From assembly GCF_020216025.1 (NCBI RefSeq), contig NZ_JAIWNC010000003.1, positions 248,001 to 312,000 of the forward strand: 64,000 nt of DNA. Direction: 5' to 3'. The notes under the pieces were generated by a model, which worked only from the letters and a program-made list of their open reading frames with translations, had not been told where the DNA came from and searched no databases. The position numbers were made by a program, and so were the translations under genes. This document shows positions 53,148 to 64,000 of the stretch, piece by piece (positions within the stretch are counted from its first letter, which is position 1; every line of letters begins with the position of its first letter). The stretch is from Jidongwangia harbinensis. GTDB taxonomy: Bacteria; Actinomycetota; Actinomycetes; Mycobacteriales; Micromonosporaceae.

Positions 53148-53995
53148 GCCGGATCGGGTCACACACCCGCACGTCCGGCGGGCTGGCCAAGGCGGCGCTG
53201 CCGTACGCGGACGCGGCCGACAGCGAGGCCGTGCAGGTGTACGTCTCGAACTCGCGCGGCTGGGCGCTGCCGCCCGGCGACCCGAAGCAGGACGTCCTGT
53301 TCCGGGACGGCTGCGCGGAACGTGGGCTGCCGGCGTACATCCACGCCTCGCTGCTGGTGAATCTCGGCTCGCCGACCGGGCTCACGGTGGAACGCTCGGC
53401 ACTGACCCTGGCGCACGCGCTGGACCGGGGCGCCGCGATCGGCGCGACCGCGGTGGTGTTCCACGCCGGCAGCTCGGTCGACGAGGCGCACGCCGACAAG
53501 GCACTGCACCAGCTGCGCGAGGCGTTGCTGCCGCTGCTCGACCGGGCGGCCGCCGCGGGCCTGCCGAAACTGCTGGTCGAGCCGAGCGCCGGGGGCGGGC
53601 GCAGCCTGGCGTCGAAGGTGCAGGACCTCGGCCCGTACCTGGCCGCGGTCGAGGATCACCCGTGGCTGGGCGTCTGCTTCGACACCTGCCACGCCTGGGC
53701 GGCCGGACACGACCTGGCCACCCCGGGCGGCATGACCGCGACGCTGGACGCGCTGGTCGCTACGGTCGGCCCGGGACGCCTGCAGCTCATCCACGCCAAC
53801 GACTCGAAGGACGAGTGCGGCTCCACCCGGGACCGGCACGAGACCATCGGCCAGGGCCGGATCGGCACCGCGCCGTTCGCCGAGCTGCTGGCCCACCCGG
53901 CCGCCGCCGGAGTGCCGGTGATCGTGGAGACCCCGACCGAGAAGCACGAGGGGCACGCGGCCGACATCGCGCTACTCAAGTCCCTCCGCCCCTGA
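53138..53995 (+). CDS. nfo: Deoxyribonuclease IV (AP endonuclease, Nfo family)
   Basis: A 285-residue TIM-barrel endonuclease of the Nfo family, starting with GTG inside the end of the kinase gene (10-nt overlap). Zinc-site segments are VVFHAGSS, LLVEPSAGGG, CFDTCHAWAAGHD, LIHANDSKDECGSTRDRHETIGQG and VIVETPTEK. It cuts at abasic sites in base-excision repair. Its coupling to a signalling kinase is a quirk of gene order without obvious meaning. Confidence 0.94.
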   Translation: MLLSRIGSHTRTSGGLAKAALPYADAADSEAVQVYVSNSRGWALPPGDPKQDVLFRDGCAERGLPAYIHASLLVNLGSPTGLTVERSALTLAHALDRGAAIGATAVVFHAGSSVDEAHADKALHQLREALLPLLDRAAAAGLPKLLVEPSAGGGRSLASKVQDLGPYLAAVEDHPWLGVCFDTCHAWAAGHDLATPGGMTATLDALVATVGPGRLQLIHANDSKDECGSTRDRHETIGQGRIGTAPFAELLAHPAAAGVPVIVETPTEKHEGHAADIALLKSLRP

Positions 53996-54107
53996 TCCGC
54001 ACGGCGATCAGCCGGGGAGTCGGGTGGCGCGGCTGAGCGTGGTGGCCGGTGCCGGGCTCAACACGCCCGCCCCGTGTGAAGCAGCGGTTCGCACCGCGCA
54101 CCGCGCC

Positions 54108-54168
54108 CGAACTCCACACACCCCGTCGCCCCCGGCGCGACGTGTGGCGCGGTGGCTCGCTCCGCACC
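54108..54168 (-). repeat. Lone relative of the 61-bp repeat
   Basis: On the minus strand GGTGCGGAGCGAGCCACCGC to its end aligns without gaps over 61 nt with the array unit at 32382-32745; I count about 47 identical positions. The neighbouring DNA is not obviously repeated. Confidence 0.65.
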
Positions 54169-54243
54169 GGTGCGCCACACGCACGCCGCATCCCCCGGAG
54201 CATGCGCGGCCGCCCGCCGAACGCGTCCCACCCGCGGACGGCC

Positions 54244-54285
54244 GCGCTGGTGTTCCAGTGGAGCGCTCCACTGGAACACCAGCGC
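54244..54285. repeat. Perfect 42-bp palindrome
   Basis: Arm GCGCTGGTGTTCCAGTGGAG plus C (54244-54264) is followed with no spacer by its exact reverse complement (54265-54285). It lies 64 nt from the threonine aldolase stop. It could be a bidirectional terminator, a dimer-binding site or the trace of a rearrangement. Confidence 0.9.
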
Positions 54286-54348
54286 TGCTATGCGTGGGCG
54301 ATAACGACGGTGGTGTGCCACCGAGATGGCCTGCGACGCCGTAGCCCG

Positions 54349-58323
<3,975 letters not shown>

Positions 58324-58348
58324 GGCGTCTCCTCAGACACAACATTTA

Positions 58349-58359
58349 GGAAACTTTCC
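58349..58359. promoter_or_regulatory. Palindrome in the chitinase leader
   Basis: GGAAACTTTCC, flanked by TTTA and AAA, 26 nt before the chitinase start and downstream of its predicted promoter, a position for a repressor. Confidence 0.45.
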
Positions 58360-58377
58360 AAAAGGAAGGTTGGGGAG

Positions 58378-58407
58378 ACGGTAGTCACACATGTGAATTT
58401 CCGTCAA
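58378..58407 (-). promoter_or_regulatory. Chitinase promoter
   Basis: On the minus strand TTGACG (58402-58407) and TACCGT (58378-58383) with an 18-nt spacer. The predicted start lies 45-50 nt before the ATG. Confidence 0.55.
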
Positions 58408-58412
58408 GATGC

Positions 58413-58433
58413 GGTTCCGGATTGAGCGGAACC
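58413..58433. promoter_or_regulatory. Inverted repeat upstream of the chitinase promoter
   Basis: GGTTCCG-N7-CGGAACC, perfect 7-bp arms, just before the -35 box. On the plus strand it is followed by TTAAACTTTTT and looks like an intrinsic terminator, but no plus-strand gene ends here, so an operator is also possible. Confidence 0.45.
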
Positions 58434-58498
58434 TTAAACTTTTTCCGAGTACCCGCGACGGCGTGCCATCGATCCACCACGGCGCGTAGTCTGCCGTC

Positions 58499-58972
58499 AT
58501 GACCATCTTCGACGTCGACATCGACAGACTCGCCGGCGGACCGGCCGAATTGGACCGCTACCGCGGTCAGGTCGTCCTGGTGGTCAATGTGGCCTCCCGC
58601 TGCGGCAACACCCCGCAGTACGCCGGTCTGCAGTCCCTCTTCGACACTTACGCGGACCGTGGTCTGGTGGTGCTCGGAGTGCCCTGCAACCAGTTCGCCG
58701 GCCAGGAGCCCGGGACCGCCGCCGAGATCGAGGAATTCTGCCGCACCGACTACGGCGTCACGTTCCCGCTGACCGCCAAGGTCGACGTGAACGGCCCGGA
58801 CCGCCACCCGCTCTACCGGGAACTGGTCGGCGACGGCCCGGACGTCTCCTGGAACTTCGAGAAGTTCCTGGTGGCACCGGACGGCGCGGTGGCGGCGCGC
58901 TTCGATCCGAAGGTGGACCCGCAGGACGAACGGCTCCGGGCAGCTGTTGAGAAGCTGACGACGATCGGTTGA
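58499..58972 (+). CDS. Glutathione peroxidase-family thiol peroxidase
   Basis: A 157-residue peroxidase with the Gpx tetrad: C35 in NVASRCGNTPQYAGLQ (Cys rather than Sec), Gln in GVPCNQFAGQEPG, Trp and Asn in WNFEKFLV. Actinobacterial members use mycothiol or thioredoxin rather than glutathione, which the order does not synthesise. It ends 7 nt before the DUF429 gene. Confidence 0.92.
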   Translation: MTIFDVDIDRLAGGPAELDRYRGQVVLVVNVASRCGNTPQYAGLQSLFDTYADRGLVVLGVPCNQFAGQEPGTAAEIEEFCRTDYGVTFPLTAKVDVNGPDRHPLYRELVGDGPDVSWNFEKFLVAPDGAVAARFDPKVDPQDERLRAAVEKLTTIG

Positions 58973-58979
58973 CCCGCCG

Positions 58980-59657
58980 ATGAGCATTCACGTGATCGGC
59001 GTCGACGCGTACGCCCTGGGTTGGGTCGGAGTCGAACTGCGCGACGGCCGTTTCGGCCGCGCCCTGCTGGCATCCACGCTGTACGAGATCGTCGCGGGCA
59101 GCTCCGGCGCCGCCGTCATCGGCGTCGACATCCCGCTCGGCATGCTCCCGGACCGCTGGCGGGCCGCGGACACCCTGGCCGCCGACACGCTCGGCCCGCG
59201 TCGCGGCAGCGTCTTCCGGGTGCCGCCGCGGGCGGTGTGGCGGGAACCGGACTTCACCGCCGCGAACCGGCTCTGCCGTCAGCTCACCGGCGCCGGGCTC
59301 AGCCGGCAGAGCTGGGCGCTGCGGCCCAAGCTGATCGAGGCCAACGCGATCTGGGAGCGGCATCCCGGCCTGCTGTTCGAGGCCCACCCCGAGGTGTCGT
59401 TCCGGGAGATGGCCGGCGAGCCGCTGACGTACGCCAAGAAGACCTGGTCCGGGCAGGCGAAGCGCCGGGAACTGCTGGCCAAGCAGGGCATCGTGCTGCC
59501 GGACCAGCTGGGACCGGCCGGCCAGGCGCCGCCGGACGACATCCTGGACGCGGCCGCGGTGGCCTGGACCGCGCACCGGATGGCGACCGGTGCGGCGCGC
59601 AGCTACCCGAACCCGCCCGAGGAGGGCGACGGCACCCGGATCGCGATCTGGTATTGA
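58980..59657 (+). CDS. DUF429 family protein
   Basis: A 225-residue protein of the DUF429 family, with GVDAYALGWVGVEL at the start, VIGVDIPLGMLP near 42-53 and PDDILDAAAVAWTAHRMATG toward the end. Predicted RNase H-like fold with acidic residues at D9, D46 and D184. Function unknown. Probably cotranscribed with the peroxidase. It converges with proC with 10 nt between. Confidence 0.85.
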   Translation: MSIHVIGVDAYALGWVGVELRDGRFGRALLASTLYEIVAGSSGAAVIGVDIPLGMLPDRWRAADTLAADTLGPRRGSVFRVPPRAVWREPDFTAANRLCRQLTGAGLSRQSWALRPKLIEANAIWERHPGLLFEAHPEVSFREMAGEPLTYAKKTWSGQAKRRELLAKQGIVLPDQLGPAGQAPPDDILDAAAVAWTAHRMATGAARSYPNPPEEGDGTRIAIWY

Positions 59658-59667
59658 CCGGGCGCGG

Positions 59668-60480
59668 TCAGGCGGACTGGCTGGCGATCTCCCGGGCCCG
59701 GTCGCGGGCCGCCTCCAGCGCGGACAGCAGCGCGGCACGGACGCCGTGGTTCTCCAGCTCGCGGATCGCCGAGATGGTGGTGCCGGCCGGGCTGGTCACC
59801 GCCTCGCGGAGCTTGACCGGGTGCTCGCCGGAGTCGCGCAGCATCACCGCCGAACCGATCGCGGTCTGCACGATCAGCTCGTGCGCCACCTGGCGCGGCA
59901 GGCCGAGCAGGATGCCCGCGTCGATCATCGCCTCGACGAGCAGATAGAAGTACGCGGGCCCGGAACCGGACAGCGCCGTCACCGCGTCCTGCTGCGACTC
60001 CGGCACCCGCAGCGTGGCACCCAGCGGCTGGAACATCTCCTCGGCCAGGGCCAGGTGCGCGCCGGTGGCGTGCGAGCCCGCCGAGATCGCGGTCATCGCC
60101 TCGTCGACCAGGGCCGGGGTGTTGGTCATCACCCGGACCACCGGGGTGCCCTCCGGCAGCCGGGCGGCGAAGAAGCTGGTGGGCAGGCCCGCGCAGAGCG
60201 ACACGATGAGCTTGTCGGCGGGCACCTTGGCGCCGATCTCGTCGAGCAGGACGCCGGCGTCCTGCGGCTTGACCGCGATCGCCAGCACGTCCGCCTCGAC
60301 CACCGCGGTGGGGTTGTCCACGGCACGGACGCCGTACCGCTCGGTGAGCGCGGCGGCGCGCTCCGGCCGGCGCGCCGTGACCAGCAGGTGCGACGCCGGC
60401 CAGCCGGCCCGCAGCAGGCCGGACAGGACCAGCTCACCGATCTTTCCGGCGCCGATGACGGCGACCGTGTGCTTCGCCAA
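59668..60480 (-). CDS. proC: Pyrroline-5-carboxylate reductase
   Basis: A 270-residue NAD(P)H enzyme for the last step of proline synthesis. VAVIGAGKIGELVLSGLLRAG gives the cofactor fold; the C-terminal domain contains TALSGSGPAYFYLLVEAMIDAGILLGLP and SPAGTTISAIRELE. The start is a TTG at 60480, six to seven nt after GAGGGGG; no ATG or GTG fits. Confidence 0.93.
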   Translation of the reverse strand: MAKHTVAVIGAGKIGELVLSGLLRAGWPASHLLVTARRPERAAALTERYGVRAVDNPTAVVEADVLAIAVKPQDAGVLLDEIGAKVPADKLIVSLCAGLPTSFFAARLPEGTPVVRVMTNTPALVDEAMTAISAGSHATGAHLALAEEMFQPLGATLRVPESQQDAVTALSGSGPAYFYLLVEAMIDAGILLGLPRQVAHELIVQTAIGSAVMLRDSGEHPVKLREAVTSPAGTTISAIRELENHGVRAALLSALEAARDRAREIASQSA

Positions 60481-60499
60481 GGCGACCCCCTCGGGTGAC

Positions 60500-60521
60500 G
60501 GGGCGGGCCGGAGCCCGCCCC
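60500..60521 (-). terminator. Hairpin after pfkA
   Basis: GGGGCGGGC-CGGA-GCCCGCCCC, 9 bp perfect, 10 nt after the pfkA stop and just before the proC ribosome site. It may reduce read-through into proC. Confidence 0.6.
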
Positions 60522-60530
60522 GGACCGACA

Positions 60531-61559
60531 TCAGCTGCCGAAGAAGACCTCGGCCTCGTCGTACCGCTCGATCGGGACGGTCTTGAGTTCGCCCGTGCCG
60601 TCGATCAGCGGGACCCGGACGATGTCCGTGCCGCGCAGCGCCATCATCTTGCCGAAGTCGCCCTCGTGCACCGCGTCGATGGCCTGCAGGCCGAAGCGGG
60701 TGGCCAGCACCCGGTCGTACGCGGTGGGCGTGCCGCCGCGCTGGATGTGACCGAGGACCACGGTGCGGGCCTCCTTGCCGGTCTTCTCCTCCAGCTGCTG
60801 GGCCAGCCACTGGCCGATGCCGCCGAGGCGGACGTGGCCGAACGCGTCCAGCTCCTGGTTGTGCAGGACCATCTGGCCCTCGAGCGGCTGCGCGCCCTCG
60901 GCGACCACGACGATCGGCGCGTACTCCACCTGGAAGCGCTTGGTGACGTACGTGGCGACCTGCTCGACGTCGAACTGACGCTCGGGCAGCAGGATGACGT
61001 TGGCGCCACCGGCCAGGCCGGCGTGCAGGGCGATCCAGCCGGCGTGCCGGCCCATGACCTCGACGACCAGCGTGCGGTGGTGCGACTCGGCCGTGGTGTG
61101 CAGCCGGTCGATGGCCTCCATCGCGATGTTGACCGCGGTGTCGAAGCCGAACGTGTAGTCCGTGGCGTTCAGGTCGTTGTCGATCGTCTTCGGCACGCCG
61201 ACGACGTTCACGCCCAGGTCGTTGAGCTTGGTGGCGACGCCCAGGGTGTCCTCGCCGCCGATCGCGACCAGCGCGTCGACGCCCTGCTCGGCCAGGTTGG
61301 CCTTGATCCGCTCGACACCGCCCTCGATCTTGAACGGGTTGGTGCGCGAGGAGCCCAGGATGGTGCCGCCGCGGGGCAGGATGCCGCGGACCTCGGCGAT
61401 GCCGAGCGGCTTCGTCAGACCCTCGAGCGGGCCCTTCCAGCCGTCGCGGAACCCGACGAACTCGTGACCGTAGACGGCGACGCCCTTGCGCACCACCGCC
61501 CGGATCACCGCGTTGAGACCGGGGCAGTCGCCGCCTCCGGTGAGCACGCCGATACGCAT
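60531..61559 (-). CDS. 6-phosphofructokinase, pyrophosphate-type active site
   Basis: A 342-residue phosphofructokinase. Substrate loops are standard (MRIGVLTGGGDCPGLNAVIR, TIDNDL near 125-130, MGRHAGWIA). At the phosphoryl-donor site residue 104 is Asp (GGEDT, 101-105) and residue 124 is Lys (PKTIDND), the pair found in pyrophosphate-dependent enzymes. ATP-dependent enzymes have Gly at 104. It is therefore predicted to use PPi and work reversibly. A good ribosome site (AGGGAGGACG) precedes the ATG at 61559. Confidence 0.93.
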   Translation of the reverse strand: MRIGVLTGGGDCPGLNAVIRAVVRKGVAVYGHEFVGFRDGWKGPLEGLTKPLGIAEVRGILPRGGTILGSSRTNPFKIEGGVERIKANLAEQGVDALVAIGGEDTLGVATKLNDLGVNVVGVPKTIDNDLNATDYTFGFDTAVNIAMEAIDRLHTTAESHHRTLVVEVMGRHAGWIALHAGLAGGANVILLPERQFDVEQVATYVTKRFQVEYAPIVVVAEGAQPLEGQMVLHNQELDAFGHVRLGGIGQWLAQQLEEKTGKEARTVVLGHIQRGGTPTAYDRVLATRFGLQAIDAVHEGDFGKMMALRGTDIVRVPLIDGTGELKTVPIERYDEAEVFFGS

Positions 61560-61701
61560 GATTTGCTCGTCCTCCCTGATCGGGTCGCGAGATGAGGTAG
61601 CCCGTCGAGCCCCAGGGAGAGTGAGTCGGCAGCGTTGCCGGCCCGGGGCGGGCCGCAAGCGCACTGTAGTCGCCGCGGCCCACCCGGACCAAAGCGCCCC
61701 A

Positions 61702-62199
61702 CTAGAGGCGGACGGTTTCGTTCTCCCCGGCGTCCGGCGTCCTGCCGGTGACCGCGGCCTTCGCGTAACCCAGCATGGTCACGACCCGGCTGCTGTGTGC
61801 GGATTCCCAGTACTCGGCGGTGTCCGCGTGCACCTTGACCAGGGTGAGGTTGGGCGTCTCCAGGCCGTCCGGGAACCACGCCTTCAGGATCGGGTTCCAC
61901 AGCTCCTCGGCCTTCTGCCGATCGTCCACCCGCTCCGCGACGCCGGACAGCGAGACCCAGGCGTGCTGCTTACCGTCGCTGAACGACACGTTCACCTGCG
62001 GGTGTACGGCGATCTGCGCGATCAGGTCGGAGTCGCTGTAGGTGAAGTACCACAGGTCGCCGTCGAACTCCACGTCCTGCAGCGCCATCGGCCGGCTCAC
62101 ATGCTTGCCGTCCGCGGTCATCGTGGTCAGCATGCTGATGCGGGCGTCCTTGACGAGTTCCTTGACCTTCTCGCGGTGGTCCTGCTCGGTGCCGGCCAT
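61702..62199 (-). CDS. Pyridoxamine 5'-phosphate oxidase-family (general stress protein 26-like) protein
   Basis: A 165-residue split-barrel flavin-binding protein, similar to general stress protein 26: ISMLTTMTADGKHVSRPMALQDVEFDGDLWYFTYSDSDLIAQI, then AWVSLSGVAERVDD. Members bind FMN, FAD or F420 and reduce small molecules. The ATG at 62199 after AAGGGAAA is preferred to one 16 codons upstream. Confidence 0.85.
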   Translation of the reverse strand: MAGTEQDHREKVKELVKDARISMLTTMTADGKHVSRPMALQDVEFDGDLWYFTYSDSDLIAQIAVHPQVNVSFSDGKQHAWVSLSGVAERVDDRQKAEELWNPILKAWFPDGLETPNLTLVKVHADTAEYWESAHSSRVVTMLGYAKAAVTGRTPDAGENETVRL

Positions 62200-62265
62200 G
62201 GGCGTTTCCCTTCGCTGTGGGTGACCCTCTACGGTCTTCCCGGCCAACGCCCACCGAAACCGGAC

Positions 62266-62754
62266 CTAACCGCCCATGGCCCGCCACCGGGCGAGGTTGT
62301 GCTTCGCGTCCACCAGCGCGTCGTGCCGGCCCTGCGCACCCGGCAACGGCGGGCAGCCGCGGTCGTCCCAGAGCTGGCGCAGATCCTTGGTGAACCGGGG
62401 GATCTCCCGCGGCAACGCCGGCATGGCACCCCACAGCTGGGCCAGCACGACGTGGTCGTAGGCGGCGTACCAGGCCCAGAGTTCCAGCTTCTCGTCGCGG
62501 CCGCGGATCGGCTCGACCAGGAACGCGTACAGGTCGTCGCGGATCCGCTCCCGGGACCGCCACGCCGGGTCGGCCGGGGACGGGAGCTTGTCCAGCACGT
62601 TGCGGCGTACCCAGGGCACGGCCTTGGAATCGTCGAACTGCGTCGAGACCGCGTAGAACTCGCGGCCGAACTCGTCGACGACACCGATCGAGACCAGGTC
62701 GACCGTGCGCCCGTCCTCGATGAACTCGCAGTCGTAAAAATAGCGGTAGACCAT
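62266..62754 (-). CDS. 3'-5' exoribonuclease, Rv2179c family
   Basis: A 162-residue DEDDh nuclease close to M. tuberculosis Rv2179c: YRYFYDCEFIEDGRTVDLVSIGVV supplies the first acidic pair, LELWAWYAAYDHVVLAQLWG the third, and HDALVDAKHNLARW the His and last Asp. The family trims 3' RNA overhangs. The ATG at 62754 gives MVYRYFYDCEF; a longer in-frame start has no similarity to the family. Confidence 0.92.
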   Translation of the reverse strand: MVYRYFYDCEFIEDGRTVDLVSIGVVDEFGREFYAVSTQFDDSKAVPWVRRNVLDKLPSPADPAWRSRERIRDDLYAFLVEPIRGRDEKLELWAWYAAYDHVVLAQLWGAMPALPREIPRFTKDLRQLWDDRGCPPLPGAQGRHDALVDAKHNLARWRAMGG

Positions 62755-62776
62755 CGCGGTCCATCCTTGCCGATGG

Positions 62777-63655
62777 TCAGGCGGCGTCCGACTCCAGGGC
62801 CTCCCGGGCGCGCCGCAGCACCTCTCCGGCGCAGCCCGGGGCCCGGTCACCGGTCAGCGAGCGGGCCGACCAGTCCGCCTGCACGGCCCACCGGAACCGC
62901 ACCAGAACCGGCAGCACCGCATCCAGTTCGTCCTGGTCGACCGGCCCGGCGGCCAGGTAGCCGTCGATCAGTTCGGCGGACGCGTCCGGGCCGCCGGCGT
63001 ACACCACGGCCGCGGCCACGTCGTAGACCAGCGGGCCGGTGCCGCCGGACGGGCAGTCCAGCAGGCCGGCCCGGCCGGTCTCCGGGTCCACCACGAAGCC
63101 CTCCGGCGCCGGGTCGCCGTGCAGCACGCCGTAGGTGAGGCGGTCGGTGACGGTGAGCCGGGTGGTCGCGGTGACCGCCTCCGCGACGGCCGCGCGCAGC
63201 CAGGACTCCACCCCGAGATGGGCCGCGTCCGGGTCGAGCAGGTTCCACGGGCGCAGGCCCGGATGGTCGAAATGCTGCAGAGCCCGGTGTACGGCGCCCA
63301 GCCGGTCACCCCACCACTGCTGGTCGACCGGGTCCGCGCCGACCAGCGGCCGTCCCGGCGTCCGGCGGAACACGGTCAGCGAGCCCTCCGGCAACTCCAG
63401 GGTCAGGCCGCCGGTGAGCGTGCGGACCGGCTCACCCGCCGCGATCCCCCGGCTGCGCAGGTGGTCGGCCGCCGCCAGCCCGGCCGCCACGCTCTGCCGG
63501 GCGGCCGGCGGCACCAGGCGCATCACGTACCGTTCCTCGCCGGCCTCGACGTCCCAGGCGCGCGACATCAGGCCGCGCGGCAGACCGGTGATGCCGGTAG
63601 GGGTCAGGTGCCAAAGCTCGCGCAGCACCGATCGAAGCAGGTCGTCATCCGGCAC
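62777..63655 (-). CDS. Aminoglycoside phosphotransferase-fold kinase
   Basis: A 292-residue APH-superfamily protein. The catalytic loop YGVLHGDPAPEGFVVD is clear. The metal-binding stretch reads LLDCPSGGTGPLVYDVAAAV with Cys where Phe or Trp is usual. No particular substrate is indicated; homoserine, thiamine or drug kinases share the fold. The GTG at 63655 is taken as start; a GTG at 63688 (MPRSCGDTIAAV) is an equal alternative as neither has a clear ribosome site. Confidence 0.78.
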   Translation of the reverse strand: MPDDDLLRSVLRELWHLTPTGITGLPRGLMSRAWDVEAGEERYVMRLVPPAARQSVAAGLAAADHLRSRGIAAGEPVRTLTGGLTLELPEGSLTVFRRTPGRPLVGADPVDQQWWGDRLGAVHRALQHFDHPGLRPWNLLDPDAAHLGVESWLRAAVAEAVTATTRLTVTDRLTYGVLHGDPAPEGFVVDPETGRAGLLDCPSGGTGPLVYDVAAAVVYAGGPDASAELIDGYLAAGPVDQDELDAVLPVLVRFRWAVQADWSARSLTGDRAPGCAGEVLRRAREALESDAA

Positions 63656-63708
63656 GGCGGCGATTGTGTCCCCGCACGACCGCGGCACGACGGACAGGAT
63701 GGGCGACT

Positions 63709-63826
63709 ATCACTCTTGGCGACTACCGCTGTACAGATAGCTACTTCAACGGCATGATCGGGTACTGGGCGCTGCGGGCTCGATGTATCAAATGGCGTGT
63801 GGAGCGCTCTTCATGCTAAGAGTGAT
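63709..63826. promoter_or_regulatory. Long-range inverted repeat before the Crp/Fnr-type gene
   Basis: ATCACTCTTGGC (63709-63720) and GCTAAGAGTGAT (63815-63826) are 12-bp arms with one mismatch, 94 nt apart, between the divergent kinase and regulator genes. They may be paired sites for the regulator. Confidence 0.4.
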
Positions 63827-63884
63827 CGTTCGTGCCCGGGGGTCGTCCCCGTGTGACGGCGTCCTGACCGGGGAGGATAGATCC

Positions 63885-64000
63885 GTGGAGCACCGCCCGT
63901 CGGAACCCGGGGACCCGCTAGCGGGCGTAGACATGTTCGCCGGCCTGGAGCCGGACGTACGCCAACGCGTCACCGCCACCGCCGTCCCGCGCACCTACCG
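63885..64000 (+). CDS. Crp/Fnr-type regulator, N-terminal fragment cut by window end
   Basis: Only the first 38 codons are inside the window. The GTG at 63885 follows GGGGAGGA. The reading MEHRPSEPGDPLAGVDMFAGLEPDVRQRVTATAVPRTY has the form of the opening of a cyclic-nucleotide-binding domain (FxGL...R..v...a..r.y). A Crp/Fnr-type activator is likely, but the DNA-binding end is not visible. Confidence 0.6.
   Translation, partial: MEHRPSEPGDPLAGVDMFAGLEPDVRQRVTATAVPRTY

Larger units (their letters stand above)
53996..54348. other. Convergent intergenic region with a palindrome and a dispersed repeat
   Basis: No gene recognised between nfo and the threonine aldolase gene. It contains one inverted copy of the 61-bp repeat family (54108-54168) and a perfect 42-bp palindrome (54244-54285). 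Confidence 0.7.

Noticed and set aside
54024..54344. Small gene between nfo and ltaE
   Set aside because: The frame spans the dispersed repeat and the palindrome, has no ribosome site and no recognisable product.
58413..58443. Rho-independent terminator on the plus strand
   Set aside because: Hairpin and T-run look right, but no plus-strand gene ends upstream; kept only as an ambiguous inverted repeat.

Overview
The window is high-GC actinobacterial DNA with strong third-position GC bias, many GTG starts, and open frames running antisense through most genes. The content points to the Micromonosporaceae, most likely an Actinoplanes-like organism. Supporting signs are paired secreted M36 proteases, a GH18 chitinase, a subtilisin-inhibitor protein, a CruF/CruG carotenoid operon, an Rv2175c-pknL-aroG-Rv2179c neighbourhood also known from mycobacteria, and a phosphofructokinase with pyrophosphate-type active-site residues. 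Species assignment is inference.

Layout. 1-6.4 kb: two tandem minus-strand M36 metalloproteases, the first cut by the window edge, separated by 1.27 kb of repeat-rich noncoding DNA. 6.7-11.6 kb: MoxR ATPase, DUF58 and transglutaminase genes in one plus-strand operon. 12-16.3 kb: DUF3040 protein, DNA polymerase IV, a phosphodiesterase, a methyltransferase and an SSI-type protease inhibitor. 16.4-24.5 kb: a damage-inducible mutasome operon (HEPN protein, imuA', imuB, dnaE2) behind a LexA box, a PafBC-like promoter and a leader of about 330 nt rich in hairpins. 24.9-32 kb: SDR, EamA transporter, then a tightly coupled six-gene operon (YbaK, CrtA-like monooxygenase, GNAT, CruF, CruG, CrtI/CrtD-like). 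32-36.1 kb: repeats, an ArsR-type regulator divergent from an MFS pump, and a LysR regulator. 36.2-39.6 kb: succinate dehydrogenase sdhCAB. 39.6-46.2 kb: CadD-like transporter, a sigma factor with a membrane-anchored partner, two MFS exporters and two small regulators with visible operators. 46.4-50.2 kb: CDP-alcohol phosphatidyltransferase, metF, GGPP synthase, split lycopene cyclase and an Rv2175c-like protein. 50.3-56.8 kb: membrane protein, PknL-type kinase, endonuclease IV, threonine aldolase, class II DAHP synthase. 56.9-64 kb: chitinase, glutathione peroxidase, DUF429 protein, proC, pfkA, a flavin-type oxidoreductase, an Rv2179c-like exoribonuclease, an APH-fold kinase and the start of a Crp/Fnr-type regulator.

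How the genes fit together. The carotenoid genes at 27-32 kb (end-group hydration, glycosylation, desaturation, possible ketolation) and at 48-50 kb (GGPP supply and ring closure) could serve one pathway to a monocyclic, glycosylated carotenoid. Phytoene synthase is not in the window. The mutasome operon is the most complete regulatory unit. Several transporter/regulator pairs carry inverted repeats placed so that the operator can be predicted from sequence.

The most unusual material is noncoding or repetitive: a dispersed inverted-repeat family with a 36-nt core (three copies), a 61-bp tandem array with a lone inverted relative 22 kb away, a perfect 42-bp palindrome, and in-frame repeats expanded inside imuB and an MFS gene. 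No tRNA, rRNA, insertion sequence or CRISPR array was recognised. Operator, promoter and repeat calls come from reading the sequence by eye.
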